A stretch of 64,000 bases of DNA. It comes from CBDCWT01 sp965223305 (GTDB taxonomy: Bacteria; Planctomycetota; Planctomycetia; Pirellulales; Pirellulaceae). The DNA lies in the NCBI GenBank assembly GCA_965223305.1, contig CBDCWT010000072.1, forward strand, positions 1 to 64,000. Direction: 5' to 3'. Made by a program: the position numbers and the translations under genes. The stretch's first letter is position 1, and every line of letters begins with the position of its first letter. The notes below the pieces were generated by a model that was given only the letters and a program-made list of their open reading frames with translations, was not told where the DNA came from and made no database searches. Of the stretch, positions 25,994 to 35,493 are shown in pieces.

Positions 25994-28900
25994 ATGACCG
26001 CATCCTTCTCTCCGGAAACCATACCGAATCGTTTCGACTACGGCGCGGCGCAAGATCGCATCTACGAGCAGTGGGAGCAGGCTGGGTACTTCAACGCGGA
26101 ACCCGACCCAGACCGAGAGCCGTTCTGCATTGTGATTCCGCCACCGAACGTAACTGGTGCGCTGCACCTCGGGCATGCGCTCAACAACACCTTGCAGGAC
26201 GTGTTGATTCGCCTCAAGCGGATGCAGGGACGGTCCACACTCTGGATGCCCGGCACGGACCATGCGGGCATCGCCACGCAAGCAGTTGTCGAACGTCGAC
26301 TGAAGGAAGAGGAACAACAAACCCGGCACGACCTGGGCAGGGAACGCCTGGTCGAGCGAATCTGGAGTTGGAAAGAAGAATACGAGGCCCGGATCCTCGA
26401 ACAACTGAAGCGAATGGGCTGCAGCTGTGACTGGCGGCGCACACGCTTCACGCTCGACGAGACCTGCGCCAGCGCCGTACGGCGGACCTTTTACGATCTG
26501 TTCGAGCAAGGGTTGATCTACCGAGGCAAACGGCTGGTCAACTGGGATACCTTTTTGCAGACCGCGGTGAGCGACGATGAAGTCTTTCATACCGCCGTCA
26601 AGGGCCACTTTTGGCACTTCCGCTATCCGGTGATCGATCCCAAACCGGGTGAACCCGAGTCGGTCACGATTGCCACGACGCGGCCCGAGACCATGCTGGG
26701 CGATACCGCGGTTGCCGTGCACCCGGACCCTGCGAGCGCTCTGGAGAAGCTGGCGGCTGAACTCGAAAGTAAGCACCGCGCAGCACCCGCCAAGGAACAA
26801 GATGCGATCGCTCAGCAGATCGATAATGTCCAGCGGCGCCGGGACTCGATGCTCGCCGCACTCGAACAACTTCGCGACATGGCGCAGGACGGACGTCGGC
26901 TGTTGCTGCCGCTGCTGGACCGCCCAATTCCCCTGATTACCGATGTGTGGGCCAAACCCGAAATGGGTAGTGGCTGCGTCAAAATCACGCCCGCACACGA
27001 TCCCAACGACTACGAAGTCGGCCTGCGGCAGACGCTGCCGATGATCAACATCCTCAATTCGGACGGCACGTTGAACGACAACGCCGGCCCCTATCAGGGA
27101 CTCTCGACGCAACGAGCTCGCCAACGCGTCGTTGCCGACCTCGAGGCGCGTGGACTGGTGAGCGAAATCGAGGACCGTGAAATCGACTTGGCTCACTCGG
27201 ATCGCAGCAAGACGCCGATCGAACCGTATTTGGCGAATCAGTGGTTCGTCAAGATGGACCGTCTGGCGCAGTCCGCCATGGACGCTGTGACGGAACAGCG
27301 CGTCGAGATATTTCCGCAGCGTTACGCCAAGAGCTACCTCGACTGGCTTGGGGAGAAGCGCGACTGGCCGGTCAGCCGCCAGTTGTGGTGGGGGCATCGG
27401 ATCCCCATCTGGTCGAAGACGATCGGCGACCGTGGCGAATTGGATTCCACGACCAAACAGCTGGACGCACTGCGCGAGGCCCATCCGGAGGAGTTCGCCT
27501 ACCAGATCGAGCCACTGCGGGAGGATGGCGTCGACACCGATCCCGACTTGCCACTGGCAGTCGCCCACGCCTGCCTGCTGCGGGACGACGCGGCATCACC
27601 GCTGCAGAAGCTTCAGCAGCTGGGATTTGAGCAGGAAGCAGACGTACTCGATACGTGGTTCAGTTCTGCGCTGTGGCCTCACTCGACCCTCGGGTGGCCG
27701 GAGAACACCGCCGAGTTATCCTACTTCTACCCGACCAGCGTCCTCATCACGAGCCGCGACATCATTACGTTGTGGGTGGCCCGGATGGTGTTGACGGGGT
27801 TGAACAATATGGGCGACGTTCCTTTCCGCGAAGTCTATATCCACCCTAAGATTCTCGACGGCTATGGCGAAACGATGTCGAAGTCAAAGGGCAACGGCGT
27901 CGACCCGATTGATGTGATCGAGAAGTTCGGCCCGGACGCGTTACGGTTCGGGCTCGCCTTCCTAACGACCGAAACGCAAGACGTTCGCATGCCGGTGCAA
28001 TTCGAATGTCCTCATTGCCAATCGCTGATCGATCAGACAAAGAAGAACCGCGAACTGCCGAAGATCGCCTGCCAGAAGTGCGGTGGTGAGTTCTCCACGC
28101 AGTGGGCCCGAAGCGAGCAGGAGCGTCAGCTGCCGCGCGGGCAGGTCGTGAGCGAGCGGTTCGAGCAGGCTCGGAACTTCTCCAACAAACTGTGGAATGC
28201 CTCTCGCTTCACTTTGATGCACCTCAGCGACTTCGAGCCGGATGCAGTCTCCGACGAAGAGCTGACGATCGAGGACCGGTGGATATTGAGCCGGTTGGCC
28301 ACCGTGACGGGGCAGGTCACCGAGGCCCTCGAGTCTTATCACTATTCAGAAGCCACCCGGGTCCTCTACGACTTCGCATGGGATCAATTCTGTAGTTTTT
28401 ATGTCGAGATGTTAAAGGACCGTTTGCAACGGCCGGATACACGGCCGGTTGCTCAGCGCGTGCTCGCGCACACGCTCGACAACCTGCTACGGCTGCTGCA
28501 TCCTTTCATTCCATACATTACCGAGGATGTGTGGCAATTGCTGAACCAGGCCGCTCCACGACGAGGTTTGGATGGTGGTACGACGGCGGTGGCGAGCATC
28601 ATGATCGCCCCTTGGCCGGTTGCCGACGCGGCGCGCAGCAATCCAGAAATCGAAGAGCGATTCGCCAGTTTCCAGGCAGTCCTAGGGGCCGTCCGCGAAA
28701 TCCGCAGCCGCCAGAACATTTCCCCACAGGTGGAAATTCGCTTCTCGGTGAGGGCACCGCAGTCGACGTGCAACGAATTGGCGCCGTTGAGTTCCTATTT
28801 CCAAACGCTCGCCCGTGCAACGCTCGTCGAGGCCGCGCCCGGCGTGTCCGGCGAGGGTGCGCGTGCCCAGGTGAGCTTGCAGCAGATGGACGTCATCGTC

Positions 28901-29128
28901 GACCTCACGGGTCTGATCGACGTGTCGGCGGAGATCACCAGAAACGAGCAGCAAGAGAAGAAGTTGCAGGGGCTGATTTCCGGCAAGGAGAAGAAGCTGG
29001 CCAACGCCAACTTTGTCGAGCGGGCACCGGCCGAAGTCGTGCAAGGCGAGCGAGACAGTTTAGCGCAGCTGAAACAGCAGCTCGACCTGGTGCGATCGAC
29101 ATTAACGGAACTGCGTCAACAAGCGTGA
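25994..29128 (+). CDS. valS: Valine--tRNA ligase ValS
   Basis: Class I synthetase charging tRNA-Val, with a CP1 editing domain that removes threonine. 1044 residues, longer than E. coli ValS (951). HIGH motif is PPNVTGALHLGHALN (50-64); KMSKS is TMSKSKGNG (about 628). The C-terminal coiled coil (KKLQGLISGKEKKLANANF) is the tRNA-binding arm. Two insertions explain the extra length: a helical segment after VAVHPDP (about 240-300, interrupting the editing domain), and a CPHC...CQKC zinc ribbon-like insert right after DVRMPVQFE (about 672-703). Follows cimA closely on the same strand. Confidence 0.97.
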   Translation: MTASFSPETIPNRFDYGAAQDRIYEQWEQAGYFNAEPDPDREPFCIVIPPPNVTGALHLGHALNNTLQDVLIRLKRMQGRSTLWMPGTDHAGIATQAVVERRLKEEEQQTRHDLGRERLVERIWSWKEEYEARILEQLKRMGCSCDWRRTRFTLDETCASAVRRTFYDLFEQGLIYRGKRLVNWDTFLQTAVSDDEVFHTAVKGHFWHFRYPVIDPKPGEPESVTIATTRPETMLGDTAVAVHPDPASALEKLAAELESKHRAAPAKEQDAIAQQIDNVQRRRDSMLAALEQLRDMAQDGRRLLLPLLDRPIPLITDVWAKPEMGSGCVKITPAHDPNDYEVGLRQTLPMINILNSDGTLNDNAGPYQGLSTQRARQRVVADLEARGLVSEIEDREIDLAHSDRSKTPIEPYLANQWFVKMDRLAQSAMDAVTEQRVEIFPQRYAKSYLDWLGEKRDWPVSRQLWWGHRIPIWSKTIGDRGELDSTTKQLDALREAHPEEFAYQIEPLREDGVDTDPDLPLAVAHACLLRDDAASPLQKLQQLGFEQEADVLDTWFSSALWPHSTLGWPENTAELSYFYPTSVLITSRDIITLWVARMVLTGLNNMGDVPFREVYIHPKILDGYGETMSKSKGNGVDPIDVIEKFGPDALRFGLAFLTTETQDVRMPVQFECPHCQSLIDQTKKNRELPKIACQKCGGEFSTQWARSEQERQLPRGQVVSERFEQARNFSNKLWNASRFTLMHLSDFEPDAVSDEELTIEDRWILSRLATVTGQVTEALESYHYSEATRVLYDFAWDQFCSFYVEMLKDRLQRPDTRPVAQRVLAHTLDNLLRLLHPFIPYITEDVWQLLNQAAPRRGLDGGTTAVASIMIAPWPVADAARSNPEIEERFASFQAVLGAVREIRSRQNISPQVEIRFSVRAPQSTCNELAPLSSYFQTLARATLVEAAPGVSGEGARAQVSLQQMDVIVDLTGLIDVSAEITRNEQQEKKLQGLISGKEKKLANANFVERAPAEVVQGERDSLAQLKQQLDLVRSTLTELRQQA

Positions 29129-29165
29129 CAGCCCACCCGACGGCGAGCCGCAACTGAAGAAGTAC

Positions 29166-30176
29166 ATGGAAAACCAGTCTGCCTCCAAGTCGGACATGCA
29201 TCAGGCTGCAAAAGCAGACGTCGAGGCCGTCAAGGCTGTCTACGACCGAATGCCGGAGTCTGTGAACGAACTGAGCGAGTTGGGACATCCACCGCTATAC
29301 ACAGCTGCTTTGTATCGAAACAACGACGCCGTCGAGTTCTTGCTTGCTCACGGTGCGCGCTGCGACATCTTCGCCTGTGCTTATCTCAATCGTGTATCAG
29401 ACGCCAGGAGCCTCCTGCAAGAGAATCCGTCCCTGGTGAACGAACGCAGCGCCGACGGCATGACACCGTTGCACTATGCCGCCCGGGCGGGAAACGCCGA
29501 CATCTCCGCTCTGCTCATCAAGCACAACGCGGATGTCAACGCGCGCGACTATGACGGCGGCACCCCGCTGCTCGAAGCGTGTCACGGCGGTCCCTGGAAA
29601 CGCGAGCCGGATCAACGAACTATCGAACTACTGCTGAGTCACGCTGCGGAGATTGACCTGCATAGTGCCGCTGCGATGGGCAGAGCGGACCTGATCGAAG
29701 CGTTGCTCGACGCCGACGGAAAACTGATCGATGACCTAAACGACCGCGGCCAGACGCCAATCTACCTGGCCGCGAAGAACAACCAGCTAGAGGCAGTCAA
29801 GCTGCTCATTCGCCGCGGCGCGGATCCGAACTTGTCTGACGCGGTCGGTACCGCCGCACTTCACCGCACCTCGCAGGAGTGCAGTGACGAGCTCATTCAG
29901 TACCTCATCGACAACGGCGCCAATGCTCATGTGTGCTGCTACGCGGCATGTGGTGATGAAGACGGACTTCGGGCCGCGCTCGAACGTGCTCCGGAAGCTG
30001 CAACGGAGGTTTTCTATGAATTCTCCGCTGTTCAATACGCGATCCACTGCTGGCAGCTCGGCAGCTTGCGAATACTGCTCCAGCACGGTTGCCGCCTGAC
30101 CCAAGAAGATCAACAGCACATTTTGCGAATAAGCAATAGTGACCAAGAGCTGCTCGCTGACTTGATGGAACTTTGA
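29166..30176 (+). CDS. Ankyrin repeat protein
   Basis: 336 residues made almost entirely of about eight ankyrin-type repeats. The clearest are DGMTPLHYAARAGNADISALLIKHNADVNARD, DGGTPLLEACHGG and RGQTPIYLAAKNNQLEAVKLLIRRGADPNLSD patterns (consensus GxTPLHxAxxxGxxxxVxxLLxxGAdvN). No signal peptide or membrane segment, so it is cytoplasmic and probably binds a protein partner. The stop is 15 bp before the ATG of the aldo/keto reductase, and a TTG overlaps its stop, so the two genes are likely cotranscribed. A sugar- or mutarotase-linked role is seen for similar pairs, but I cannot support one here. Confidence 0.88.
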   Translation: MENQSASKSDMHQAAKADVEAVKAVYDRMPESVNELSELGHPPLYTAALYRNNDAVEFLLAHGARCDIFACAYLNRVSDARSLLQENPSLVNERSADGMTPLHYAARAGNADISALLIKHNADVNARDYDGGTPLLEACHGGPWKREPDQRTIELLLSHAAEIDLHSAAAMGRADLIEALLDADGKLIDDLNDRGQTPIYLAAKNNQLEAVKLLIRRGADPNLSDAVGTAALHRTSQECSDELIQYLIDNGANAHVCCYAACGDEDGLRAALERAPEAATEVFYEFSAVQYAIHCWQLGSLRILLQHGCRLTQEDQQHILRISNSDQELLADLMEL

Positions 30177-30190
30177 AACAGGCGATCGCC

Positions 30191-31099
30191 ATGATCTCTA
30201 AGAACCTCGGGCGCACCGGACTGCCGGTAACGCAGCTGGGCTACGGCAGCATGGGTCTGCGCGGTCCTCGCACATGGGGCGTGCGCGTGGTCGAAGATGA
30301 AGCCGCTGAGCGAGTTCTCAACGCCGTGCTCGATGCCGGCATCAACTTTATCGATACCTCGCCGGACTACGGTGTCAGCGAGGAGCGGATTGGCCGCTAC
30401 ATCAGCACGCGTCGTAGCGAATTTTTTTTGGCAACCAAGTGCGGCTGTGTCTACAAGCAGCTGGACGATCGTCTCGAGCTGGATCATGTCTGGAATCGCG
30501 ACGTCCTGGAAAGGAACATCGCCACCAGCTTGCAACGTCTGCGAACGGACTATGTCGACATTCTCCAGTTCCATGGAGGGGACGCGGAAACGCTGCAGCG
30601 CGAAGGGTTGATCGAAGCGCTGCGCGACTTCCGCGACCAGGGCCTAATTCGATTCCTGGGCATCTCCAGCTCCCTGCCGCAGTTACCGAGGCTGATTGAG
30701 CTGGACGTGTTCGACACCTTTCAAATCCCCTATTCCTGTCTGGCCCCCCACCATCAAGACTGGATTTCGCGCGCGGCAGCTACGGGTGCGGGGATCATCA
30801 TCCGCGGCGGAGTCGCTCAGGGCGGCCCCGACGCGGAAATTCAACGACCGTCGCTGAACGATGTCTGGACTCGGGCCCGGCTTGACGAGCTGTTGCCGGC
30901 AGGCATGCAGCGAGCTGAGTTGATCCTGCGTTTCACCATGGGGCATCCGCATTGCCACACCACGATTGTGGGCACATGCAACTTGCGCCATCTGGCCGAA
31001 AACGTTGCGGCAGCCAAGGCGGGTCCCTTGCCAGGGGAACTTCATCAGCAGGTCGCCGCACGGGTGGCCCAGCTGGCGTCGCCTGACGATCAGAAGTAG
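30191..31099 (+). CDS. Aldo/keto reductase
   Basis: 302-residue NADPH-dependent oxidoreductase of the AKR superfamily. The N-terminus NLGRTGLPVTQLGYGSMGL is canonical. The catalytic tetrad is visible: Asp in INFIDTSPDYG, Tyr in the same motif, Lys in FFLATKCGC, and His in DILQFHGGD. Further on, GLIRFLGISSS and the C-terminal HTTIVGTCNLRHLAENVAA bind the cofactor. Start ATG 30191 is preferred; TTG at 30173 overlaps the ankyrin stop and would add six residues. The substrate is unknown; YghZ/Gpr-like members reduce methylglyoxal or sugars. Confidence 0.9.
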   Translation: MISKNLGRTGLPVTQLGYGSMGLRGPRTWGVRVVEDEAAERVLNAVLDAGINFIDTSPDYGVSEERIGRYISTRRSEFFLATKCGCVYKQLDDRLELDHVWNRDVLERNIATSLQRLRTDYVDILQFHGGDAETLQREGLIEALRDFRDQGLIRFLGISSSLPQLPRLIELDVFDTFQIPYSCLAPHHQDWISRAAATGAGIIIRGGVAQGGPDAEIQRPSLNDVWTRARLDELLPAGMQRAELILRFTMGHPHCHTTIVGTCNLRHLAENVAAAKAGPLPGELHQQVAARVAQLASPDDQK

Positions 31100-31194
31100 T
31101 TGTGCCGAGCCCAGAGTCCACTCACAACCTCGTTTGCATTTCACCGGTCGGCAAACTAGGCTTTGTCTCCACAGGGGAAGAGCTGCTGCCGAGG

Positions 31195-31850
31195 GAGGGC
31201 GCCTGCTGAAGGGAAGGCGAAGCGGCGATGTTGCTGGGGAGGGAAGCGAAGCCGGGAGGGCAAAGCGAAGCAGGGAGGGCGAAGCTCCTGCTGAGCCTCC
31301 TCTCCAGAGGCTGCGCAGCTTTTAACTTAGTGCGTGATTTCGTCTTTCGTCACTCTCCCCTCGGGGAGAGTCGGCCCGAAGGGCCGCAGAGGGGGGGCAC
31401 TCGCCGGACGCTACGCGTCGGTTTCGCTGGGGAACCGTGGGCTAACGCCCAGCGGCTGATTTGGAGCGTAGCTGAACTCGCCAGCGTAGCCGAACTCGCC
31501 AGAGTTTGGCGGACTGCATGAAAGCGTAAAAACTGCACGACTTCTCCACAGGGAGGGCGAAGCTCCTGCTGAGCCTCCTCTCCAGAGGCTGTGCAGCTTT
31601 TAACTTAGTGCGTGATTTCGTCTTTCGTCACTCTCCCCTCGGGGAGAGTCGGCCCGAAGGGCCGGAGAGGGGAGGGCACTCGCCGGACGTTACGCGGCGG
31701 TTTCGCTGGGGAACCGTGGGCTAACGCCCAGCGGCTGATTTGGAGCGTAGCTGAACTCGCCAGCGTAGCCGAACTCGCCAGAGTTTGGCGGATTGCATGA
31801 AAGCGTAAAAACTGCACGACTTCTCCACAGGGAGGGCGAAGCTCCTGCTG
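31195..31850. repeat. Tandem duplication (about 278 bp, two copies) of dispersed repeats
   Basis: A G-rich stretch of GGGAGGGCGAAGC units (31195-31285) leads into two near-identical 278-bp units (GAAGCTCCTGCTGAGCC starts at 31281, 31559 and, partially, 31838). Each unit holds GTGCGTGATTTCGTCTTTCG, the CTCCCC/GGGGAG and GGCCC/GGGCC hairpins, AACGCCCAGCGGCTGATTTG, a double AACTCGCCAG...GTT palindrome, and CATGAAAGCGTAAAAACTGC. This accounts for nearly all of 31100-31965. Confidence 0.9.
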
Positions 31851-31965
31851 AGCCGGTTGCCGGAACCATCTCCCTCGTGGTCAGCTCTGTAAAAACTGAA
31901 GAACTGAGCTGCGAAGTTACGGCACACGGAGTGTGCCTACTACCTTGTACTTTGGAGAGATTAAG

Positions 31966-33282
31966 ATGACCTTCGTTCGGGTCTCGCTGTGCGGACTTGC
32001 TCTGCTTTGGGCGCTCGCTGTTCCGGTGCAGGCTGCACCTGTGCGCGCGTTTGTCGGTGCTCGTATTCTGCCGATCGACGGAGATGAAATCGCGCGCGGA
32101 GTGCTGCTCGTCCGTGGCAAACGAGTTGCGGCTGTTGGACCTGCCGACACCGTTGACATTCCCGCAGATGCAGAGCGGATCGACCTGTCGGGACACGTGA
32201 TCATGCCCGGCCTCGTCTGCACTCACAGTCACATTGGAGGCGGGCGCGCTGCAGACGGGAGCGACCCGATCCAACCCGGCGTGCGGATCTATGACGCCAT
32301 CAATGTTCGGGATTCAGGTTTTCGGCGAGCCTTGGCGGGTGGACTGACAACGCTCAATATCATGCCGGGATCCGGACATCTCAGCAGTGGACAGACGGTC
32401 TATGTGAAGCTCCGCTACCACCACGGCAGCCCCAGGACGATCGACGATCTGGCTATCCGTGATACGGCCGGCAATCCGCTCGGCGGTCTGAAAATGGCAA
32501 ACGGAACGAACTCGATGGACGCTCCACCGTTCCCCGGCACACGCGGCAAGTCGGCGTTTCTCGTGCGGCAGAAGTTCATCGAGGCGCGTGAGTACCACGC
32601 CAAGCTGCAGCAGGCCGGCGACGATCCCGACAAGAAACCACCGCGGGACCTGCATCTGGAGACGCTGGTCGAAGCGATGCAGGGCCAACGCGTCGTACAT
32701 CACCACACCCACCGACATGACGACATTATGACTGTGTTGCGGCTGTCTCAGGAGTTTGGCTTTCGGGTAGTGCTCCATCACGTTAGCGAGGGCTGGAAAG
32801 TCGCCAGCGAGATCGCCGCAGCTGGGGCTCCCTGTTCGATGATCCTGCTCGACTCGCCTGGAGGCAAACTTGAAGCGCGCGACCTGCGGCTCGAGACAGG
32901 AAGAGTCCTCGAGGACGCAGGTGTCCGCACCGCTTTCCATACCGACGACCCCATCACCGATTCGCGGTACTTCTTGCGGATGGCGGCGATGGCGGTGCGA
33001 GCCGGCATGTCTCGTCAAGCCGCGCTCCAGGGACTAACGTTGGCCGGCGCAGAAATACTGGACCTCGACGACCGAATCGGCTCCTTGACACCGGGCAAGG
33101 ACGCCGACTTCGTGATCCTGAGCGGGGACCCGTTCAGCGTCTATACTCATGTAGAACAGACTTGGATCGAAGGGGTCCGAGTGTTCGATCGCAGTGACCC
33201 GGCCGACCGGCTCTACGCGGTCGGCGGCTACGGAGCCGGGCACGATCAGTCACCTTACTTCTGCTGCTTCGACGAACAATGA
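31966..33282 (+). CDS. Exported amidohydrolase family protein
   Basis: 438 residues. Sec signal MTFVRVSLCGLALLWALAVPVQAA, then the metal-dependent hydrolase fold. Motifs: MPGLVCTHSHIGGG (HxH ligand pair), VVHHHTHRHDD, and the aspartate in TAFHTDDPITD. The C-terminal composite-sandwich part reads RIGSLTPGKDADFVILSGDPFSVYTHVEQTWIEG, typical of imidazolonepropionase-like amidohydrolases. The start at 31966 has GGAGA upstream; codons before it come from repeat sequence. A second amidohydrolase starts 40 bp downstream, so the pair is an operon. The natural substrate is unknown; cyclic amides or peptides hydrolysed in the periplasm are plausible. Confidence 0.9.
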   Translation: MTFVRVSLCGLALLWALAVPVQAAPVRAFVGARILPIDGDEIARGVLLVRGKRVAAVGPADTVDIPADAERIDLSGHVIMPGLVCTHSHIGGGRAADGSDPIQPGVRIYDAINVRDSGFRRALAGGLTTLNIMPGSGHLSSGQTVYVKLRYHHGSPRTIDDLAIRDTAGNPLGGLKMANGTNSMDAPPFPGTRGKSAFLVRQKFIEAREYHAKLQQAGDDPDKKPPRDLHLETLVEAMQGQRVVHHHTHRHDDIMTVLRLSQEFGFRVVLHHVSEGWKVASEIAAAGAPCSMILLDSPGGKLEARDLRLETGRVLEDAGVRTAFHTDDPITDSRYFLRMAAMAVRAGMSRQAALQGLTLAGAEILDLDDRIGSLTPGKDADFVILSGDPFSVYTHVEQTWIEGVRVFDRSDPADRLYAVGGYGAGHDQSPYFCCFDEQ

Positions 33283-33322
33283 ACCTGACCTCCACGCCGG
33301 CTCGCAGCCGGAAGGGCATCTC

Positions 33323-34573
33323 ATGAGGTTGACACAACCGCCGCCCCGATCGTTTCAAGCGATCCTGCTAGGCACCGCGCTCATTTTCAACGCAACGTGC
33401 GCTCAAGCACAGGTCGTGGTGCACGGCGAGTTGGTCTACACAATGGCCGGACAACCGATCGAGAATGGTGCCGTCATCGTGCAGGATGGCAAGATTGCCG
33501 CGATCGGGCAGGCGTCGCAGATCAACGTACCTGACGCAATGGAGGTGCTTCATGCCAAGGTGGTTACGCCAGGACTGATCGACGCTCGTTGTACCGTCGG
33601 TGTGTCCGGAATCCTGAACTACGATCATGACCAAGATCAGCTAGAATCCTCCGAACCGATCCAGCCCGAATTGCGGGCGCTGGACGCCTACAACGGCGCA
33701 CGAAGAGCTCGTCGCTTGGGTACGGAGTTTTGGTATCACGACAATCCACACAGGACACGCCCCAGGAGAGTTGATCTCTGGCCAAACGCTGGTCACCAAG
33801 ACGACGGGCAACACTGTCGAGCAAGCCGTGCTGGTCGGCGCACGCGCCGTGGCCGCCTCCCTTCACTCCAGCGCACGCAAGGGCGATACCGAATCACCCG
33901 GCACGCGCGGCAAGATGGTTGCCATGCTCCGCGCGGAGCTGATCCAGGCTCAAGAGTATCTGACCAAGCAGACTGCGGCCGATCGCAACGACGACTCGGA
34001 ACCTCCTGCGCGTCAACTGCGTTTGGAAGTCCTGGGATGGGTCCTGCAGGGAGAGCTTCCCCTGCTAATCACCGCGCATCGTGCCCAGGACATCAGCAGT
34101 GCGTTGCCGGCTGGCCGACGAGTTCAAAATTCAGATTGTGGCTGGACGGCGGCGCCGAGTCCTACTTGTTGATTGACGAGATCCGTGCGGCCGGGGTCCC
34201 GGTGATTATCCACCCGACGATGGCGAGACCCCTGGGCGAGCTCGAGAACGCGTCCTTTGAAACTGCGGGGAAGCTCGCCGCGGCGGGCATACCTTTGGCC
34301 ATGCAGGGTGGGTACGAACCGTATGTGCCGAAAACACGAGTCGTTCTCTTCGAGGCCGCTTTGGCCGCCGCGCACGGGCTACCTCGGGACAAAGCCCTCG
34401 CTGCGATCACAATCGATGCCGCGCGGCTACTGGGCGTCGATCAGCGAGTTGGGTCACTCGAGATCGGCAAAGACGGCGATCTAGCGCTCTACGACGGCGA
34501 CCCGTTCGAATATACGACTCATTGCACCGGCGTCGTAATCGACGGCAAGGTCGTCAGCACCATCCGGCGGTAG
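33323..34573 (+). CDS. Exported amidohydrolase-like protein lacking HxH (three frameshifts)
   Basis: About 415 residues after correction. Signal peptide (FQAILLGTALIFNATCAQAQ), then VVVHGELVYTMAGQPIENGAVIVQDGKIAAIG and TPGLIDARCTVGVSG. The position that normally carries HxH reads ARC here, so the first metal pair is missing. The frame is disturbed by one extra base near 33695, 34106 and 34138. The three insertions restore frame, and removing them yields FGITTIHTGHAPGELISGQT, RLADEFKIQIV and LDGGAESYLLIDEI in one protein. The C-terminus RVGSLEIGKDGDLALYDGDPFEYTTH is normal. Second gene of the amidohydrolase pair. Confidence 0.82.
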   Translation: MRLTQPPPRSFQAILLGTALIFNATCAQAQVVVHGELVYTMAGQPIENGAVIVQDGKIAAIGQASQINVPDAMEVLHAKVVTPGLIDARCTVGVSGILNYDHDQDQLESSEPIQPELRALDAYNGARRARRLGTEFWYHDNPHRTRPRRVDLWPNAGHQDDGQHCRASRAGRRTRRGRLPSLQRTQGRYRITRHARQDGCHAPRGADPGSRVSDQADCGRSQRRLGTSCASTAFGSPGMGPAGRASPANHRASCPGHQQCVAGWPTSSKFRLWLDGGAESYLLIDEIRAAGVPVIIHPTMARPLGELENASFETAGKLAAAGIPLAMQGGYEPYVPKTRVVLFEAALAAAHGLPRDKALAAITIDAARLLGVDQRVGSLEIGKDGDLALYDGDPFEYTTHCTGVVIDGKVVSTIRR

Positions 34574-34961
34574 GGCCACCCTAAGCTCCTTCGAAATTCG
34601 CTGGCTAACATAACACAGCGCGGCGTAGCCGCAACCAAAGTCCCTTCTCCTCGCCGGGGAGAAGGTGGCCGAAGGCCGGATGAGGGGGAAGCCAAAGTGA
34701 AAACTTGCGCACGGCGCGAGGACTCTGACCGTTAGTAGCATTGAGGTTGCCTTCGGCTGTTGTGAACTGGGCTCCTGTGGGAACCGGGGTCTGACTACTA
34801 ACGGAACAGAATTGTACGCTAAGAGTCGGTCACTGCTTCGTTTCACGGGTGCGAGTTAGCTGGTCGGCCTTCGGCGTCTCGCTGGGGCCCAGCAAAGCAG
34901 TCGATGCGAAGCACGACCTGTCGACGCTGGCGTTCCAAAAGCGGTCCATTTTCAGAACGGA
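34574..34961. repeat. Intergenic repeat region with one arm of a 34-bp inverted repeat
   Basis: CCTTCTCC-TCGCC-GGGGAGAAGG and TGGCCGAAGGCCGGATGAGG (about 34648-34690) form a hairpin repeat distinct from those in the housekeeping part. The 34-bp arm is at 34785-34818 (starts CGGGGTCTGACTACTAACGG). No gene recognised. Confidence 0.7.
34785..34818. repeat. 34-bp inverted repeat, left arm
   Basis: Starts CGGGGTCTGACTACTAACGG and ends GAATTGTACG. Its exact reverse complement is at 45916-45949, with no mismatch over 34 bp and 11.1 kb between the arms. The bracketed region is the IS-rich island. Not part of any IS end that I can define. Confidence 0.9.
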
Positions 34962-35452
34962 TCAGTGTGGCCGGCGGGCATGCCTCCGGCACCAGGCGTA
35001 GAAACGCTCCCAGAGTGACGATCGCTTGCCTTTGGTTAGATCGAAAGTTATGGAGTAACTCCCATCGTTGTTGACCGTGACCTCATCCGCGTCGGCGAGT
35101 AGCATCTCGAATCCGGCAGACGCATCTTGTTCCGTCGCGGCTTCTGCCGCCCGATCGTCATCTGAGATGTAAACGCGATGAAAGACCGGATAATCAGGAA
35201 CCTGTGAGCGAGCCGCATCCCAATAGGATTGCTCGTCGTCGTTGAGTCTTCACCAGCCCACAACTTGAATCGAATCGTGAACAACCGATAGATCACATCG
35301 CGATCATGCTTGGGGACGTCCATTAGTGCGTGAAAGTCAGGAATCTCATCGGCCCAGTAGATTCCGCCCATTGGAATCGTGCTACTCCGACGCTCGGCGT
35401 TCGGGTCGTATCTGAGAGGCTGGAGATACTTCACAGCTCCATCACTTAACAT
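34962..35452 (-). CDS. Hypothetical protein (frameshifted)
   Basis: About 163 residues. The N-terminal half reads MLSDGAVKYLQPLRYDPNAE, IYWADEIPDFHALMDVPKHDRDVIYRLFTIRFKLWAGED. Restoring one base near 35247 continues it as LNDDEQSYWDAARSQVPDYPVF, HRVYISDDDRAAEAA, then FEMLLADADEVTVNNDGSYSITFDLTKG and a basic end. Both halves have clean amino-acid composition, so this is a real gene with a 1-nt deletion. No family recognised, no signal or membrane segment. It lies at the left edge of the mobile-element island. Confidence 0.65.
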
Positions 35453-35493
35453 CTGGCGCCACCACTCCGAGAAAACCTTCCTTTTTCGGACGG

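Noticed and set aside
25991..27568. 525-codon open frame on the minus strand opposite valS
   Set aside because: It lies entirely inside valS, whose motifs are complete. The minus frame has shadow-like composition and no family pattern.
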